This document shows, in pieces, positions 16,822 to 25,892 of a DNA stretch of 64,000 nt (its first letter is position 1; each line of letters begins with the position of its first letter). The stretch covers positions 124,001-188,000 of the forward strand of contig NZ_JAFHKT010000152.1 of NCBI RefSeq assembly GCF_017052465.1, in the 5' to 3' direction. Source of the stretch: Arthrobacter pascens. Its GTDB lineage: Bacteria; Actinomycetota; Actinomycetes; Actinomycetales; Micrococcaceae. The position numbers were made by a program, and so were the translations under genes. The notes below the pieces were generated by a model. The model saw only the letters and a list, made by a program, of their open reading frames with translations, was not told the DNA's origin and searched no databases.

Positions 16822-16832
16822 TCGCAAGAACA

Positions 16833-16838
16833 ACTCTA
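16833..16838 (-). promoter_or_regulatory. -10 box TAGAGT of the right tRNA-fMet
   Basis: TAGAGT 11 nt before the tRNA 5' end. The sequence between box and tRNA (TTG-TTC-TTGCGA) resembles that at the left copy. Confidence 0.55.
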
Positions 16839-16928
16839 CCGTCCGGTGAACAGCAGGCCAAATCGAGGAGACGTGATCTGTGTCTCGGCAGCGCGCCTCT
16901 CCGCCAGGCGGCTTTCAGGCCCATGAGG

Positions 16929-16973
16929 AAGGCCCGCCGTCCGCTCCCCTTACGGGAGCGGTCGGCGGGCCTT
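16929..16973 (-). terminator. Terminator downstream of the UPF0182 gene
   Basis: A 20-bp stem with one mismatch (16929-16948 with 16954-16973) and loop CTTAC, 90 nt past the UPF0182 stop on the minus strand. The rest of 16839-17062 holds no gene I can support. Confidence 0.75.
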
Positions 16974-17062
16974 CAGCCCTGGTGCCCGGGGCCTCAGCTC
17001 AGCGTCCTGGCACTTGCCGTCCGGGCGGGTGCCAGGCTGCTAAGCCGCAGCCGCCCACCACG

Positions 17063-20050
17063 TCAGCTGCTGGGGGTCGGCGCCGGCGTCGCCGACGGGG
17101 ACTCCTCCGAAGCCGGAGTGGTGGCGGCAATCTTCGCCTCGGCGTCGATGGCCTTCTGCAGTGCCGCGTTCAGCTTCTTCTGCTGCTCGCCGTAGGCCGC
17201 GAAGTCGCCCTTGGCCAGTGCTTCCTGTCCGGCCTTGATGGCGGCGTTGGCTTCCGCCAAGGCAGCCTTCAGTTCGGCGCGGGCGTCGGTTGTGCCCGGG
17301 GCAGGGGTTCCTCCTCCGCCCGGCGCCGGAGGAGTCTGCCCGTTGTTGGCAGAGTCACCGGCCGCGGCTCCGGAGTCACCGCCGAAGAGCTGGTTGAGGG
17401 CCTCGTCCAGGGTGGGGGCAAAGCCGATCTTGTCGCCGAAGGCAACCAGCACGCGCTGGAGGGTCGGGTACGAGGTCTCGCCGGTCGACCGGAGGTATAC
17501 CGGCTGGACGTACAGCAGACCGCCGCCGGCAGGAAGCGTGAGGAGGTTGCCGTTCAAGACATCCGAGGCACCCTGGCGGAGCAGGTTAAGTGCCTGCGAA
17601 ACGGTCGGATCGGAGTTGAACTTGTTCTGCGCCTGGCCCGGTCCGGGCACCTGTGCTTCCGGCGGGACCTGGAGGAGCCTGAGCTTTCCGTAGGACTCGG
17701 CCTTCACACCCTTCTGGCTGCCGGCATCCGAGTCGGCCGCCAGGAAGCCGTACAGGACGTTCCTCGCGTTGCCGTCAACCACCTGCGGGATGAACGACGA
17801 CGTCAGCTGGAATGCGGGCTTCTCCTGGCCGGGCATCTGCAGGGACATGTAGAACGGCGGCTGCTTGACGTCCTCCGAAACTGTGGGGTCGTTCGGAACG
17901 CTCCAGGCGTCGTCGTTCTTGTAGAAGCTGACCGGGTCAGTCACGTGGTAGCGGCCCAGCAGCTCGCGCTGCACCTTGAACAGATCCTCGGGGTACCGGA
18001 CGTGGCTCATGATGGCGGCAGACATCTCGGAGTACGGCTTCAATGACGACGGGAAAACCTTCTGCCAGGCCTTCAGCAGTGGGTCCTGGTCATCCCAGGC
18101 ATACAGCGTGACGGACCCGTCGTACGCATCGACGGTGGCCTTCACGGAGTTCCTGATGTAGTTCACCGATGTGTTGGGCAGAGCCACGGTGCGCTGCGCA
18201 GCGGTCTGCGAGTCGGTGGTGGCATCCGACAACTGTTCCTGCTGGGAGTACGGGTAGTACTGGCTGGTGGTGTAGCCGTCCACGATCCACTTGACGCGGC
18301 CGTCAACGACGGCGGGATAGGCGTTCCCGTCGACCGTCAGGTACGGTGCCACCTTCTGCACGCGTTCGCGGGGATTGCGTTCGTAGAGAATCTGCGAGGC
18401 CGGGTTCACACCATCGGACAGCAGCAGGTCCGAGGATTGGAATTTGATCGAGTACAGCACGCGGTTGAGGAAGCTGCCGACGTTCGGGCCGCCGTTGCCC
18501 GTAAACGTGTACTGCGTCTCACCGCCCGTGTCCTTGCCAGAGGGACGGTCCTGCTCGCGGTGCGGGGCGCCTTCTGGAGCCCCCACGATCGAATACTCCG
18601 GGGAATCCTCGCCGAAGTAGATCCTGGGTTCGTACGTTTCATCGTTGCCCAGGACACCGGTGGACGGAATCCCCGACTGCAGGAACTCCGGCTTGCCGTC
18701 GGCGGTGAACTTGTTGCCCTTCGCCGCAACCACACCATAGCCATGCGTGTAAACGACGTGGGTATTCAGCCACGACTGCTGGTCTGGGCTCAATCCCTCC
18801 GGGTTCAGTTCACGCACGGCGATGACGGTGTCTTGGACCTTGCCGTCGACCAGATACCGGTCGACGTTCAGCGAGTTCGGGAACTGGTAGTAGGGACGGT
18901 ACTGCTCAAGCTGCGAGAAGGCATCCGAAATGAGGTTCGGATCCAGCAGGCGGATATTGGCAGTGGTCTGCGCGTCCTTTGCCAGCGCACCGGAGGCGGC
19001 ATTCGTGGTGGCGTTATAGCGGTCCACCTGCACCTGGTCGAGGCCGTAGGCCGCCCGGGTCATGCCGATGTTCCGTTTGATGTATTCGTTTTCGAGGGTC
19101 TGTTCCGACGGACGCACCTGGAACTGCTGGATGACCCACGGGTAGACACCGCCGGCGAGGATGGAGGTGATGACCAGCATTGCCGTACCGATGAGCGGCA
19201 GCCGCCACCTGCCGATGACAGCGGCAACAATGAACAGGATAGCGACGAGGATCGCGGCGACAGCCAGGATCGACTTGGTGGGAATGACGGCGTTGACGTC
19301 CGTGTAGAGCGCACCTGCCCATCGGCCGCTGTTGTTCTGGACGGCGGCGTAGCGGTCCAGCCAGAAGTTGATGCCCAGCAGCACCAGGAACGAGGCGCCT
19401 GTCACGGCCAGATGGATCTGCGCGGCGCGGCTGGTGAAGATCCCGCGTTCCATGATCCGGATGCTGCCGTAGAGGTAGTGGGTCAGGATGCCCGCGATGC
19501 CGGCAACAACCGCCACGCTGATGAGGAATCCGACGATGAAGCCAAGGAACGGCAGGGTCATCAGGTAGAAGCTGATGTCCAGCCCGAATTCCGGGTCATT
19601 CTGGCCGAAGGCTTCCTGGTTGAAGAACAGCAGCACCTTCTGCCACTGGCTTGAGGCGGCACTTCCGGCGAAGAGCCCGAACAGCACCGGGAGTCCGATC
19701 ATGACCACCCGCCGCACCGGTTCAAGCTGAGCCTGGTAGCGGTTGAGGTTGTCCCGGATTTCGGAATCCGGGGCGTACACCGGGCGGGCGTGGTACGCGA
19801 TCCGGATGGCGTAGAACACGCCTGCGAACATGACGGCGAAACCCGCGGCGAAGATGCTGATTCTTGCCACGTTTTCCGTCAGGAAGACTTCAAAGAAGCC
19901 CAACTGCTGGTACCAGAGGACGTCCGTCCACACGTTGGCGAAGAAGATGAAGCCGACGACGACCAGCGCAACGACAATGAGCGTCGGCGTCAAGGCACCG
20001 CGCTTTGGCTGGAGTCTTCCGGGCGGGGTGGGGCTGGCAGGACGGGACAA
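17063..20050 (-). CDS. UPF0182 family large membrane protein
   Basis: 995 residues. The N-terminal ~340 residues contain about seven membrane helices (TLIVVALVVVGFIFFANVW, then others up to LPLIGTAMLVITSILAGGVY); the remaining ~550 form a large extracytoplasmic domain (NIRLLDPNLISDAFSQLEQ, PRIYFGEDSPEYSIVG), ending in a Pro/Ala-rich linker, a short helical stretch (ELKAALAEANAAIKAG) and a low-complexity tail. The family is universal in actinobacteria and its function is not established. The TTG start has GAGG 8 nt upstream. From memory it corresponds to Rv3193c. Confidence 0.92.
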   Translation of the reverse strand: MSRPASPTPPGRLQPKRGALTPTLIVVALVVVGFIFFANVWTDVLWYQQLGFFEVFLTENVARISIFAAGFAVMFAGVFYAIRIAYHARPVYAPDSEIRDNLNRYQAQLEPVRRVVMIGLPVLFGLFAGSAASSQWQKVLLFFNQEAFGQNDPEFGLDISFYLMTLPFLGFIVGFLISVAVVAGIAGILTHYLYGSIRIMERGIFTSRAAQIHLAVTGASFLVLLGINFWLDRYAAVQNNSGRWAGALYTDVNAVIPTKSILAVAAILVAILFIVAAVIGRWRLPLIGTAMLVITSILAGGVYPWVIQQFQVRPSEQTLENEYIKRNIGMTRAAYGLDQVQVDRYNATTNAASGALAKDAQTTANIRLLDPNLISDAFSQLEQYRPYYQFPNSLNVDRYLVDGKVQDTVIAVRELNPEGLSPDQQSWLNTHVVYTHGYGVVAAKGNKFTADGKPEFLQSGIPSTGVLGNDETYEPRIYFGEDSPEYSIVGAPEGAPHREQDRPSGKDTGGETQYTFTGNGGPNVGSFLNRVLYSIKFQSSDLLLSDGVNPASQILYERNPRERVQKVAPYLTVDGNAYPAVVDGRVKWIVDGYTTSQYYPYSQQEQLSDATTDSQTAAQRTVALPNTSVNYIRNSVKATVDAYDGSVTLYAWDDQDPLLKAWQKVFPSSLKPYSEMSAAIMSHVRYPEDLFKVQRELLGRYHVTDPVSFYKNDDAWSVPNDPTVSEDVKQPPFYMSLQMPGQEKPAFQLTSSFIPQVVDGNARNVLYGFLAADSDAGSQKGVKAESYGKLRLLQVPPEAQVPGPGQAQNKFNSDPTVSQALNLLRQGASDVLNGNLLTLPAGGGLLYVQPVYLRSTGETSYPTLQRVLVAFGDKIGFAPTLDEALNQLFGGDSGAAAGDSANNGQTPPAPGGGGTPAPGTTDARAELKAALAEANAAIKAGQEALAKGDFAAYGEQQKKLNAALQKAIDAEAKIAATTPASEESPSATPAPTPSS

Positions 20051-20081
20051 ACTCGGTACCTCATAGCTTTGTCATTTGCTG

Positions 20082-20108
20082 ATCATATTTTTAAGTTTCC
20101 GGGGACAA
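20082..20108 (-). promoter_or_regulatory. Candidate promoter of the UPF0182 gene
   Basis: On the minus strand TTGTCC (20103-20108), 15 nt, TATGAT (20082-20087) in an AT-rich patch unlike its surroundings. The spacer is short, so the -35 assignment is tentative. Confidence 0.4.
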
Positions 20109-20226
20109 CATGCATGGCGCGTTGCACCAGCGGCGCAGAGCACGTGTCAGCTTGCTCGGCCCGCCACGCGCAGCGGCTGTCAATTAATGCCACGAGCGGC
20201 GGCGGGCCTTAGTTCCTGCCTTTAGT

Positions 20227-21375
20227 CTAGTTGTTTGCGCAGGCCGGAAGGCCCGATGTGTCCCCTCCGCTCGCAGCCAATTCCACCGCGCGCTTCGCCT
20301 CGTCCAGGTTTTCGACTTTGACCACCTGCAGGCCCTCTGGGACATGCCCTGAAACTTCGGCGCAGTTTGCCGCCGGGGCGAGGAACATCGTGGCGCCGTC
20401 CGCCCGGGCGCCGTGCATCTTGACCGCGACGCCGCCGATGGGTCCCACCACGCCGTCCGGGGAGATGGTTCCGGTTCCGGCGATGTGCTTGCCGCCGGTG
20501 AGGTCCCCGGGGGTAACGGTGTCGATGATGCCCAGGGCAAACATCATTCCGGCGCTCGGGCCTCCGACCTTTTCCAGCGAGATCTTAACGTCGAACGGGA
20601 AGGTGAAGCGGTATTTGAGGAGGACCCCCAGGATGAACCTTCCGGAATCGCTCCGGGCGGGGGTCACGGTTTCCGTGACGGCCTTGCCCTCGCGCTCCAC
20701 GACGATGACGGCGGGCTTGCCCGTTCCGGCAGCCAATTCGTCCTGGACAACGGAGAGCGAGGTGATTGGCTTGCCGTTGATGGACGTGAAGACGTCGCCG
20801 GGCTTCAGCTTCCCCTGCGAGGCAGAGCCCTCCGAGAGTTCAGCGACCTCCAGCTTCTGCCCGAAGGGTATGTCGAGTTCCTTCAGTGCCGAAGCCACCG
20901 CATTCTCCTGCGACGTGGTCATGGCCACCGCGCTCTCCTGCTGGGACTGCTCCTTGGTGACGCCCGTGGGGAAAATCAGCTCCTGCGGATAGACGGCCTT
21001 TGATCCGTCGATCCATGCCGAGAAGGCTTCGAAAACGCTGACCGGGCCGTTGGGGCCGCCGTCGACATAGACGGTGGTGAGATTCAGGTTCCCCTCCGCC
21101 GGGTAGGTATCGCGCCCCGTGATGCTGATGACGGGCTTGCCGTTGTCCTGGCCCAGCGTGTTGAACGTGGGTCCCGGTGACTCTACGACGTACGGGACAG
21201 GCAGCACGGCGGCCGTGACACCGAGGACCAGGGCAATGAGCCCTGACAGCGTCATCGCGGAAACGCGGGGATCACGCGCTGTGGCAGGGCGTGACCCGGC
21301 CGGGTCCGCCGATTCGCCGCCGGCAGCAGGAGCCGCGGACTCGTCTGAGGGCTGGTCGCCCTTGGTTATCGTCAC
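20227..21375 (-). CDS. PDZ-domain Lon-type (S16) serine protease, YlbL-like
   Basis: 382 residues. After a disordered N-terminus there is one membrane helix (LIALVLGVTAAVLPVPYVV, about 43-62), a PDZ domain (KLKPGDVFTSINGKPITSL) and a C-terminal Lon protease domain with the Ser-Lys dyad: Ser in GGPSAGMMFALG, Lys in IGGVAVKMHGA. It acts on the outside of the membrane; substrates are unknown. GTG 21375 is chosen over TTG 21402 because AGAGG lies 7 nt before it. It lies 176 nt upstream of the UPF0182 gene, a conserved actinobacterial pair (Rv3194c-Rv3193c). Confidence 0.92.
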   Translation of the reverse strand: MTITKGDQPSDESAAPAAGGESADPAGSRPATARDPRVSAMTLSGLIALVLGVTAAVLPVPYVVESPGPTFNTLGQDNGKPVISITGRDTYPAEGNLNLTTVYVDGGPNGPVSVFEAFSAWIDGSKAVYPQELIFPTGVTKEQSQQESAVAMTTSQENAVASALKELDIPFGQKLEVAELSEGSASQGKLKPGDVFTSINGKPITSLSVVQDELAAGTGKPAVIVVEREGKAVTETVTPARSDSGRFILGVLLKYRFTFPFDVKISLEKVGGPSAGMMFALGIIDTVTPGDLTGGKHIAGTGTISPDGVVGPIGGVAVKMHGARADGATMFLAPAANCAEVSGHVPEGLQVVKVENLDEAKRAVELAASGGDTSGLPACANN

Positions 21376-21578
21376 TGAAGGACCTCTCCGCACTGCGGTC
21401 AACCTGCGCAGTCGTCTTACGCTGTCGGCCTACACAGTGCTGGGGCTGCAGCAGGCGGACAGCCCGCTGGAGCCTGCAAACATTCCGACTACTAACACTA
21501 CGCGTCCGGGCGCAGCTAAAGCTCTTTGCCTACAGCGAACGGACCGCCTTTGGGCAGACAGCCGCTCTCGCGCAGGGG

Positions 21579-21584
21579 TAGCGT
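21579..21584 (+). promoter_or_regulatory. -10 box TAGCGT of the DUF2342 gene
   Basis: TAGCGT predicts a start near 21591 and a ~32-nt leader to ATG 21623. The region 21376-21622 is the divergent promoter between the PDZ protease and this gene; nothing else was seen in it. Confidence 0.4.
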
Positions 21585-21622
21585 GAAGGTGATCAATAGT
21601 CACACCGACGATCGGCGGGATC

Positions 21623-23062
21623 ATGACCTCCAACCCACTCAATCCGTCTAACGGCGACGAAAATCCGAAGGATCCGCTGGCGGAGATGCTGCAGAACCTC
21701 ATGGGCGGCAAGGGCATGGGCGACATCGACCCCTCCGAACTGGCCAAGGCCGCGGGGCTCCCGGATGACCCCAACCTCTTGGCTCAGATGTTCTCGCAGG
21801 TCCAGGCCATGATGAGCGCCCCTTCCGAGGGTCCCGTGAACTGGAAGCTCGCCCATGACAATGCCCGCCGGGTGGCCGCCAGCAGCACCGACCCGTCGGT
21901 GACAGCGGCCCAGTCCAGGGAGGTGGACGAGGCCCTGCGGCTGGCTGAGCTGTGGCTGGACCAGGTGACAGACCTCCCCGCCACCGGCCTGATCGGCAAG
22001 GCCTGGTCCCGGGCTGAGTGGGTCGAGGAGACGCTCGGGACGTGGAAGCGGCTCACCGAGCCGGTAGCCAACAGCGTCGCCAACGCGCTCTCCACTGCCA
22101 TGACCGAGCAGATGCCGGAGGAAATGAAGTCCATGATGGGCGGCGCCTCCTCGATGCTGCAGAACATCGGTGGCGCCATCTTCGGCATGCAGCTGGGACA
22201 GGCCATCGGTGCCCTCTCCGCCGAGGTGGTCAGTTCCACGGACATCGGCGTTCCCCTGGCCGACCTGGAAATGGCGCTGCTGCCCGGCAATGTGGCCAAA
22301 TTCGGCGAGGGACTCAGCCTGCCGGAAAACGACATCCGCCTGTTCCTGGCGGTCCGCGAAGCCGCCCACGCCCGCCTGTTCGTCCAGGTCCCCTGGCTGC
22401 GGGGGCACCTGTTGGGCGCCATCGAGGCCTACGCCCGTGGCATCCACATTGACACATCCCGCATCGAGGAGCTGGCCCGGGACCTGGACCCGAGCAACCC
22501 GGAGGGCATCCAGGAGGCCCTGTCACAGGGGGTCTTCATGCCCAAGCGGACGCCGGCGCAGGAGCAGGCCCTGCAGAAGCTGGAAACCGCGCTGGCGCTC
22601 GTTGAAGGCTGGGTTGATGAACTCACCGCAGCGGCCACCGAGAAGGTCCTCCCCTCCGCCGCGGCGCTCCGTGAGACGGTCCGGCGCCGCCGCGCCACCG
22701 GCGGTCCGGCCGAACATGCCTTCGCCTCGCTGGTGGGGCTTGAGCTGCGCCCGCGCCGGCTCCGGGAAGCGGCAACGCTGTGGGCCTCGCTCAAGCAGGA
22801 ACGCGGCATCGAGGGCCGCGACGCCATCTGGAAGCACCCTGACCTGCTGCCCACCGCCGAGGACCTGGACGACCCCAAGGGCTTCAGCGAACGCCGCCAG
22901 CTGGCGGAGGCCAGCGACAGCGAAGTGGATGACGCCCTGGTGAAGCTGCTGGATGGCGGCTTCGACGCCCCCGAGGCAGGAACAGAGCCCGAGACAGAGG
23001 GCGGGACAGAGGGCGGGACGAAGGACGACGACGGTACAAAGAAGAACGACGGCGGCCAGTAG
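21623..23062 (+). CDS. DUF2342 / zinc-dependent metalloprotease-like protein
   Basis: 479 residues. Conserved-looking segments are WSRAEWVEETLGTWKRL, GAIFGMQLGQAIGALS and LFLAVREAAHARLFVQVPWL. The EAAHARLF stretch occupies the place of a zincin helix but the first histidine of HExxH is replaced (REAAH), so peptidase activity is doubtful. The tail is Glu/Gly/Thr-rich. The family is often named after zinc proteases or F420 biosynthesis, but the role is unproven. It is divergent from the PDZ protease gene, as in mycobacteria (Rv3195). Confidence 0.85.
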   Translation: MTSNPLNPSNGDENPKDPLAEMLQNLMGGKGMGDIDPSELAKAAGLPDDPNLLAQMFSQVQAMMSAPSEGPVNWKLAHDNARRVAASSTDPSVTAAQSREVDEALRLAELWLDQVTDLPATGLIGKAWSRAEWVEETLGTWKRLTEPVANSVANALSTAMTEQMPEEMKSMMGGASSMLQNIGGAIFGMQLGQAIGALSAEVVSSTDIGVPLADLEMALLPGNVAKFGEGLSLPENDIRLFLAVREAAHARLFVQVPWLRGHLLGAIEAYARGIHIDTSRIEELARDLDPSNPEGIQEALSQGVFMPKRTPAQEQALQKLETALALVEGWVDELTAAATEKVLPSAAALRETVRRRRATGGPAEHAFASLVGLELRPRRLREAATLWASLKQERGIEGRDAIWKHPDLLPTAEDLDDPKGFSERRQLAEASDSEVDDALVKLLDGGFDAPEAGTEPETEGGTEGGTKDDDGTKKNDGGQ

Positions 23063-23076
23063 GGCAGCCGCTCGCC

Positions 23077-23118
23077 ACTGCCGACGGGTCAGTCCCCTGG
23101 GACTGGCCCGTCGGCAGT
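23077..23118. terminator. Shared terminator hairpin overlapping the M48-like gene's end
   Basis: ACTGCCGACGGG-T-CAGTCCC (23077-23096) pairs with GGGACTG-G-CCCGTCGGCAGT (23099-23118), 19 bp plus one T-G position, loop of 2 nt in DNA. It stops the rightward DUF2342 transcript, while its right arm lies inside the last codons and stop (23089-23091) of the leftward peptidase gene. Confidence 0.75.
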
Positions 23119-23664
23119 TAATCCGCGCGACGTGGCGAAAGATACGCCCTCCAGGAAGGCCTTGGCCCGCGCGGTTTCAGGGTAGGCCTCCAGCAGCCGC
23201 CAGAAGGAAGCGTTGTGTCCGGCGACCAGCAGGTGTGCCAGTTCATGGAGCAGCACGTAATCGATGACCCACTGCGGCATGGGCCGGAGCTTGTCCGAGA
23301 GCCGGATGGACCCGTCGGCAGGGGTCGCCGAACCCCAGCGCGAGTTCTGGTTGCTGACCCAGCGCACGGACGTCGGTGCGGCCCTGCCCCCGAGATACCG
23401 TGCCGAGAGATCAGCCGCGTGGCTGGCAAGGGCGGCATCAGTCGCAGGACGCCGCCCGCCTTTGGACCTTCGGTCGCCCTGGACCTTTAGTTTGTCCAGC
23501 ATCCGGCGCACCCATTCGGCTTCCTGCGCCCTGCTGAAGTTTGCCGGGATGGCCACGACGGCCGTGCCGTCCTCCCAGAACGCGGCCACCGTGCGCCGCC
23601 GCCGGGCCGACCGGCGGACGACGACGGGCGCGCCGTCGTGCGTTTTCAACTGCACGTCCGCCAT
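23089..23664 (-). CDS. YgjP-like M48-type metallopeptidase
   Basis: 191 residues. The zinc motif is LLHELAHLLVAGHNASFW (HExxH near residue 149), preceded by NQNSRWGSATPADGSIRL, the signature of the DUF45/YgjP family. These are small cytosolic metallopeptidases of unknown substrate. ATG 23664 overlaps the uvrD2 stop (TGATG), giving translational coupling. A longer open frame to 24249 runs inside uvrD2 and is not coding. Confidence 0.88.
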   Translation of the reverse strand: MADVQLKTHDGAPVVVRRSARRRRTVAAFWEDGTAVVAIPANFSRAQEAEWVRRMLDKLKVQGDRRSKGGRRPATDAALASHAADLSARYLGGRAAPTSVRWVSNQNSRWGSATPADGSIRLSDKLRPMPQWVIDYVLLHELAHLLVAGHNASFWRLLEAYPETARAKAFLEGVSFATSRGLTADGPVPGD

Positions 23665-25796
23665 CAGAGGGCACCGCTTTCCGCGAGGACGGTCAGGACG
23701 GCTTCGCCGTAACGCTCCAGTTTGGACGGGCCGACCCCTGCCAGCCGTGCCAGCTCTTCCAGGGAGGTGGGCCGGGCCTCGGCGATGGCTGTCAGGGTCG
23801 CGTCGGTAAAGACGACGAAGGCCGGCACGTCGGCGGACAGCGCAACTTCGCGGCGCCATTCCCGCAGCGCGGAGAAGGTCTGCTCCTCGTATGTGGGCGG
23901 GCACTGGCTGCAGCGCCCCACCTTCCGCTCGGCTCCGGTGGACAGCATGCTGCCGCAGACCCGGCAGGACGCCGGGACAGCTGCCTTGCGGCGCGGCGCA
24001 GGACCCTTGCCCCTTGCGGCGGAGCTTGCCACGGAGTCGGGCCGCAGGCCGTCCAGGAAGCGGGAGGGTTTGCGGTTGGCCCGACCTCCCGGCGTCCGCG
24101 CCGTGGACCACGACAGCGCCAGATGCTCTCTCGCGCGGGTGATGCCCACGTAAAGGAGCCTGCGCTCCTCGTCCACTGCCTCCGGAGTATCCGCGAAGGA
24201 AATGGGCATCAGGCCTTCGCAGAGGCCCACGAGGAAAACCGCATCCCATTCGAGGCCCTTCGCTGCGTGCAGCGAGGCCAGCGTGACCCCCTGCACGGTG
24301 GGCGCATGCTGGGCGAGCGAGCGTTCCTGCAGTTCGTTGACGAAGTCCGCGAGGCTGAATCCGCTCCCCCGGCTCAGAGCCAGCTCATCCGCCAGTGCCA
24401 CCAGGGCAGCCAGCGATTCCCAGCGCTCCCGCAGGGCCCCGCCGCTGTGCGGGGCGGAGTCCGTGTAGCCAAGGGACGCCACGATGTCCCGGACGATCTG
24501 GCCCAGGGGCTGCGGCGACGATTCGGCCACTGCCCGTGTGGCAGCCCGCAGCTGCAGGATGGCGTCACGGACCTCCTTGCGCGCGAAGAAGCGCTCGCCG
24601 CCGCGCAACTGGTAGCCGATGCCCGCCGAGGCCAGGGCCTGCTCGTAGGCTTCCGACTGCCCGTTGGTGCGGAAAAGGACCGCGATTTCACTCGCCGGAA
24701 CACCGGCATCCAGCAGTGCCCGAATCTTTTGCGCCACCGTCGCGGCCTCGGCTTCGTCGTCCGAGCACTCGGTGAACTGCGGCAAGGGGCCCGCGTCCCG
24801 CTGGGCAACCAGCTTCAGCGGCGCCGCCCAGGCGGCATCAGCGACCGGCCCTCCGCTGCGACGGCCCGCGAGGAGATCGTTGGCCAGCTGGACGACCTGG
24901 GGCGTGGAGCGGTAATCGCGGATCAGCTTGACCACATTGGCGTTGGGGTACATGGCCTTGAACCCCAAGAGGTGTTTGGGCGATGCGCCCGTGAAGGAAT
25001 AGATGGTCTGGCTCGCGTCGCCGACCACGCACAGCTCGTCCCGTCCGCCCAGCCAGAGCTCGAGGAGCCGCTGCTGCAGGGGGGACACGTCCTGGTATTC
25101 GTCGACCACAAAGTGCCGGTACTGCTCCCGCACCGTGGCAGCCACCTTGGGGTCCTCCTGCAGGATGCCGACGGTGATCAGCAGGACGTCTTCGAAGTCG
25201 ATCACGTTGCGGTCGGTTTTGACGTCCTCGTAGGACTGGAACACCCTTGCGACGGCGGTGAGGTCGAAGCCGCCCGGGTTTCCCCGGTCCTGGGCATTCT
25301 CAAGGTAGTTGGCCGGCGTGAGCATGGAAACCTTGGCCCACTCGATCTCGGAGGCCAAGTCCCGGATGGAAGCTCGGTCCGTGCTCAGGCGGAGCCGCCG
25401 GGCTGCCTCGGCAATCATCTGCGCCTTGTGGTCTAGCAGGTTCGGCAGCGTGCCGCCCACTGCCTGGGGCCAGAAGAACTGAAGCTGGCGCAGCGCCGCG
25501 GCATGGAAAGTCCGGGCCTGGACGTTGCCTACGCCCAAGTCGCGCAGCCGGCTGCGCATTTCGGCCGCGGCCCGGGCGGTGAACGTCACGGCCAGCAGCC
25601 GCTGCGGACTGTAGACCCCGGAGTGTACGCCGTAGGCGATCCGGTGCGTGATGGCACGGGTCTTGCCGGTGCCGGCCCCGGCAAGGACGCACAGCGGCCC
25701 GGCGAGGGTGCTGGCCACCTCACGTTGCTCGGCGTCGAGGCCGCCCAGGATGCGGTCCTCCAGGGAGGCATTGTCGTCAGGAATTTCTATAGTCAC
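23664..25796 (-). CDS. uvrD2: ATP-dependent DNA helicase UvrD2 (superfamily 1, HRDC domain)
   Basis: 710 residues. Walker A AGAGTGKT at about 39-46, motif II VVDEYQDVSPLQ near 240, motif III GDASQTIYSFTGA, and helicase motifs ASLHAAKGLEWDAVFLVG and LLYVGITRARE. A cysteine pair set CRVCG...CSQCP (about 602-622) precedes a C-terminal HRDC domain (LARLAGVGPSKLERYGEA), the layout of mycobacterial UvrD2. It unwinds DNA 3' to 5' in repair. GTG start at 25796. Followed by the coupled YgjP gene. Confidence 0.95.
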   Translation of the reverse strand: MTIEIPDDNASLEDRILGGLDAEQREVASTLAGPLCVLAGAGTGKTRAITHRIAYGVHSGVYSPQRLLAVTFTARAAAEMRSRLRDLGVGNVQARTFHAAALRQLQFFWPQAVGGTLPNLLDHKAQMIAEAARRLRLSTDRASIRDLASEIEWAKVSMLTPANYLENAQDRGNPGGFDLTAVARVFQSYEDVKTDRNVIDFEDVLLITVGILQEDPKVAATVREQYRHFVVDEYQDVSPLQQRLLELWLGGRDELCVVGDASQTIYSFTGASPKHLLGFKAMYPNANVVKLIRDYRSTPQVVQLANDLLAGRRSGGPVADAAWAAPLKLVAQRDAGPLPQFTECSDDEAEAATVAQKIRALLDAGVPASEIAVLFRTNGQSEAYEQALASAGIGYQLRGGERFFARKEVRDAILQLRAATRAVAESSPQPLGQIVRDIVASLGYTDSAPHSGGALRERWESLAALVALADELALSRGSGFSLADFVNELQERSLAQHAPTVQGVTLASLHAAKGLEWDAVFLVGLCEGLMPISFADTPEAVDEERRLLYVGITRAREHLALSWSTARTPGGRANRKPSRFLDGLRPDSVASSAARGKGPAPRRKAAVPASCRVCGSMLSTGAERKVGRCSQCPPTYEEQTFSALREWRREVALSADVPAFVVFTDATLTAIAEARPTSLEELARLAGVGPSKLERYGEAVLTVLAESGAL

Positions 25797-25892
25797 GTCT
25801 GCTGCTCAGTAGAAGGAGGGATGGTGTACCGCGCCGGTGACGGGCGACGGCGAGAGAGGGGCAGGCAGGCTGCCCTGGCGCTGTTACCAGCG

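Noticed and set aside
23665..24249. N-terminal extension of the YgjP-like peptidase
   Set aside because: Lies inside uvrD2 in another frame; the overlap TGATG at 23664 gives the family start.
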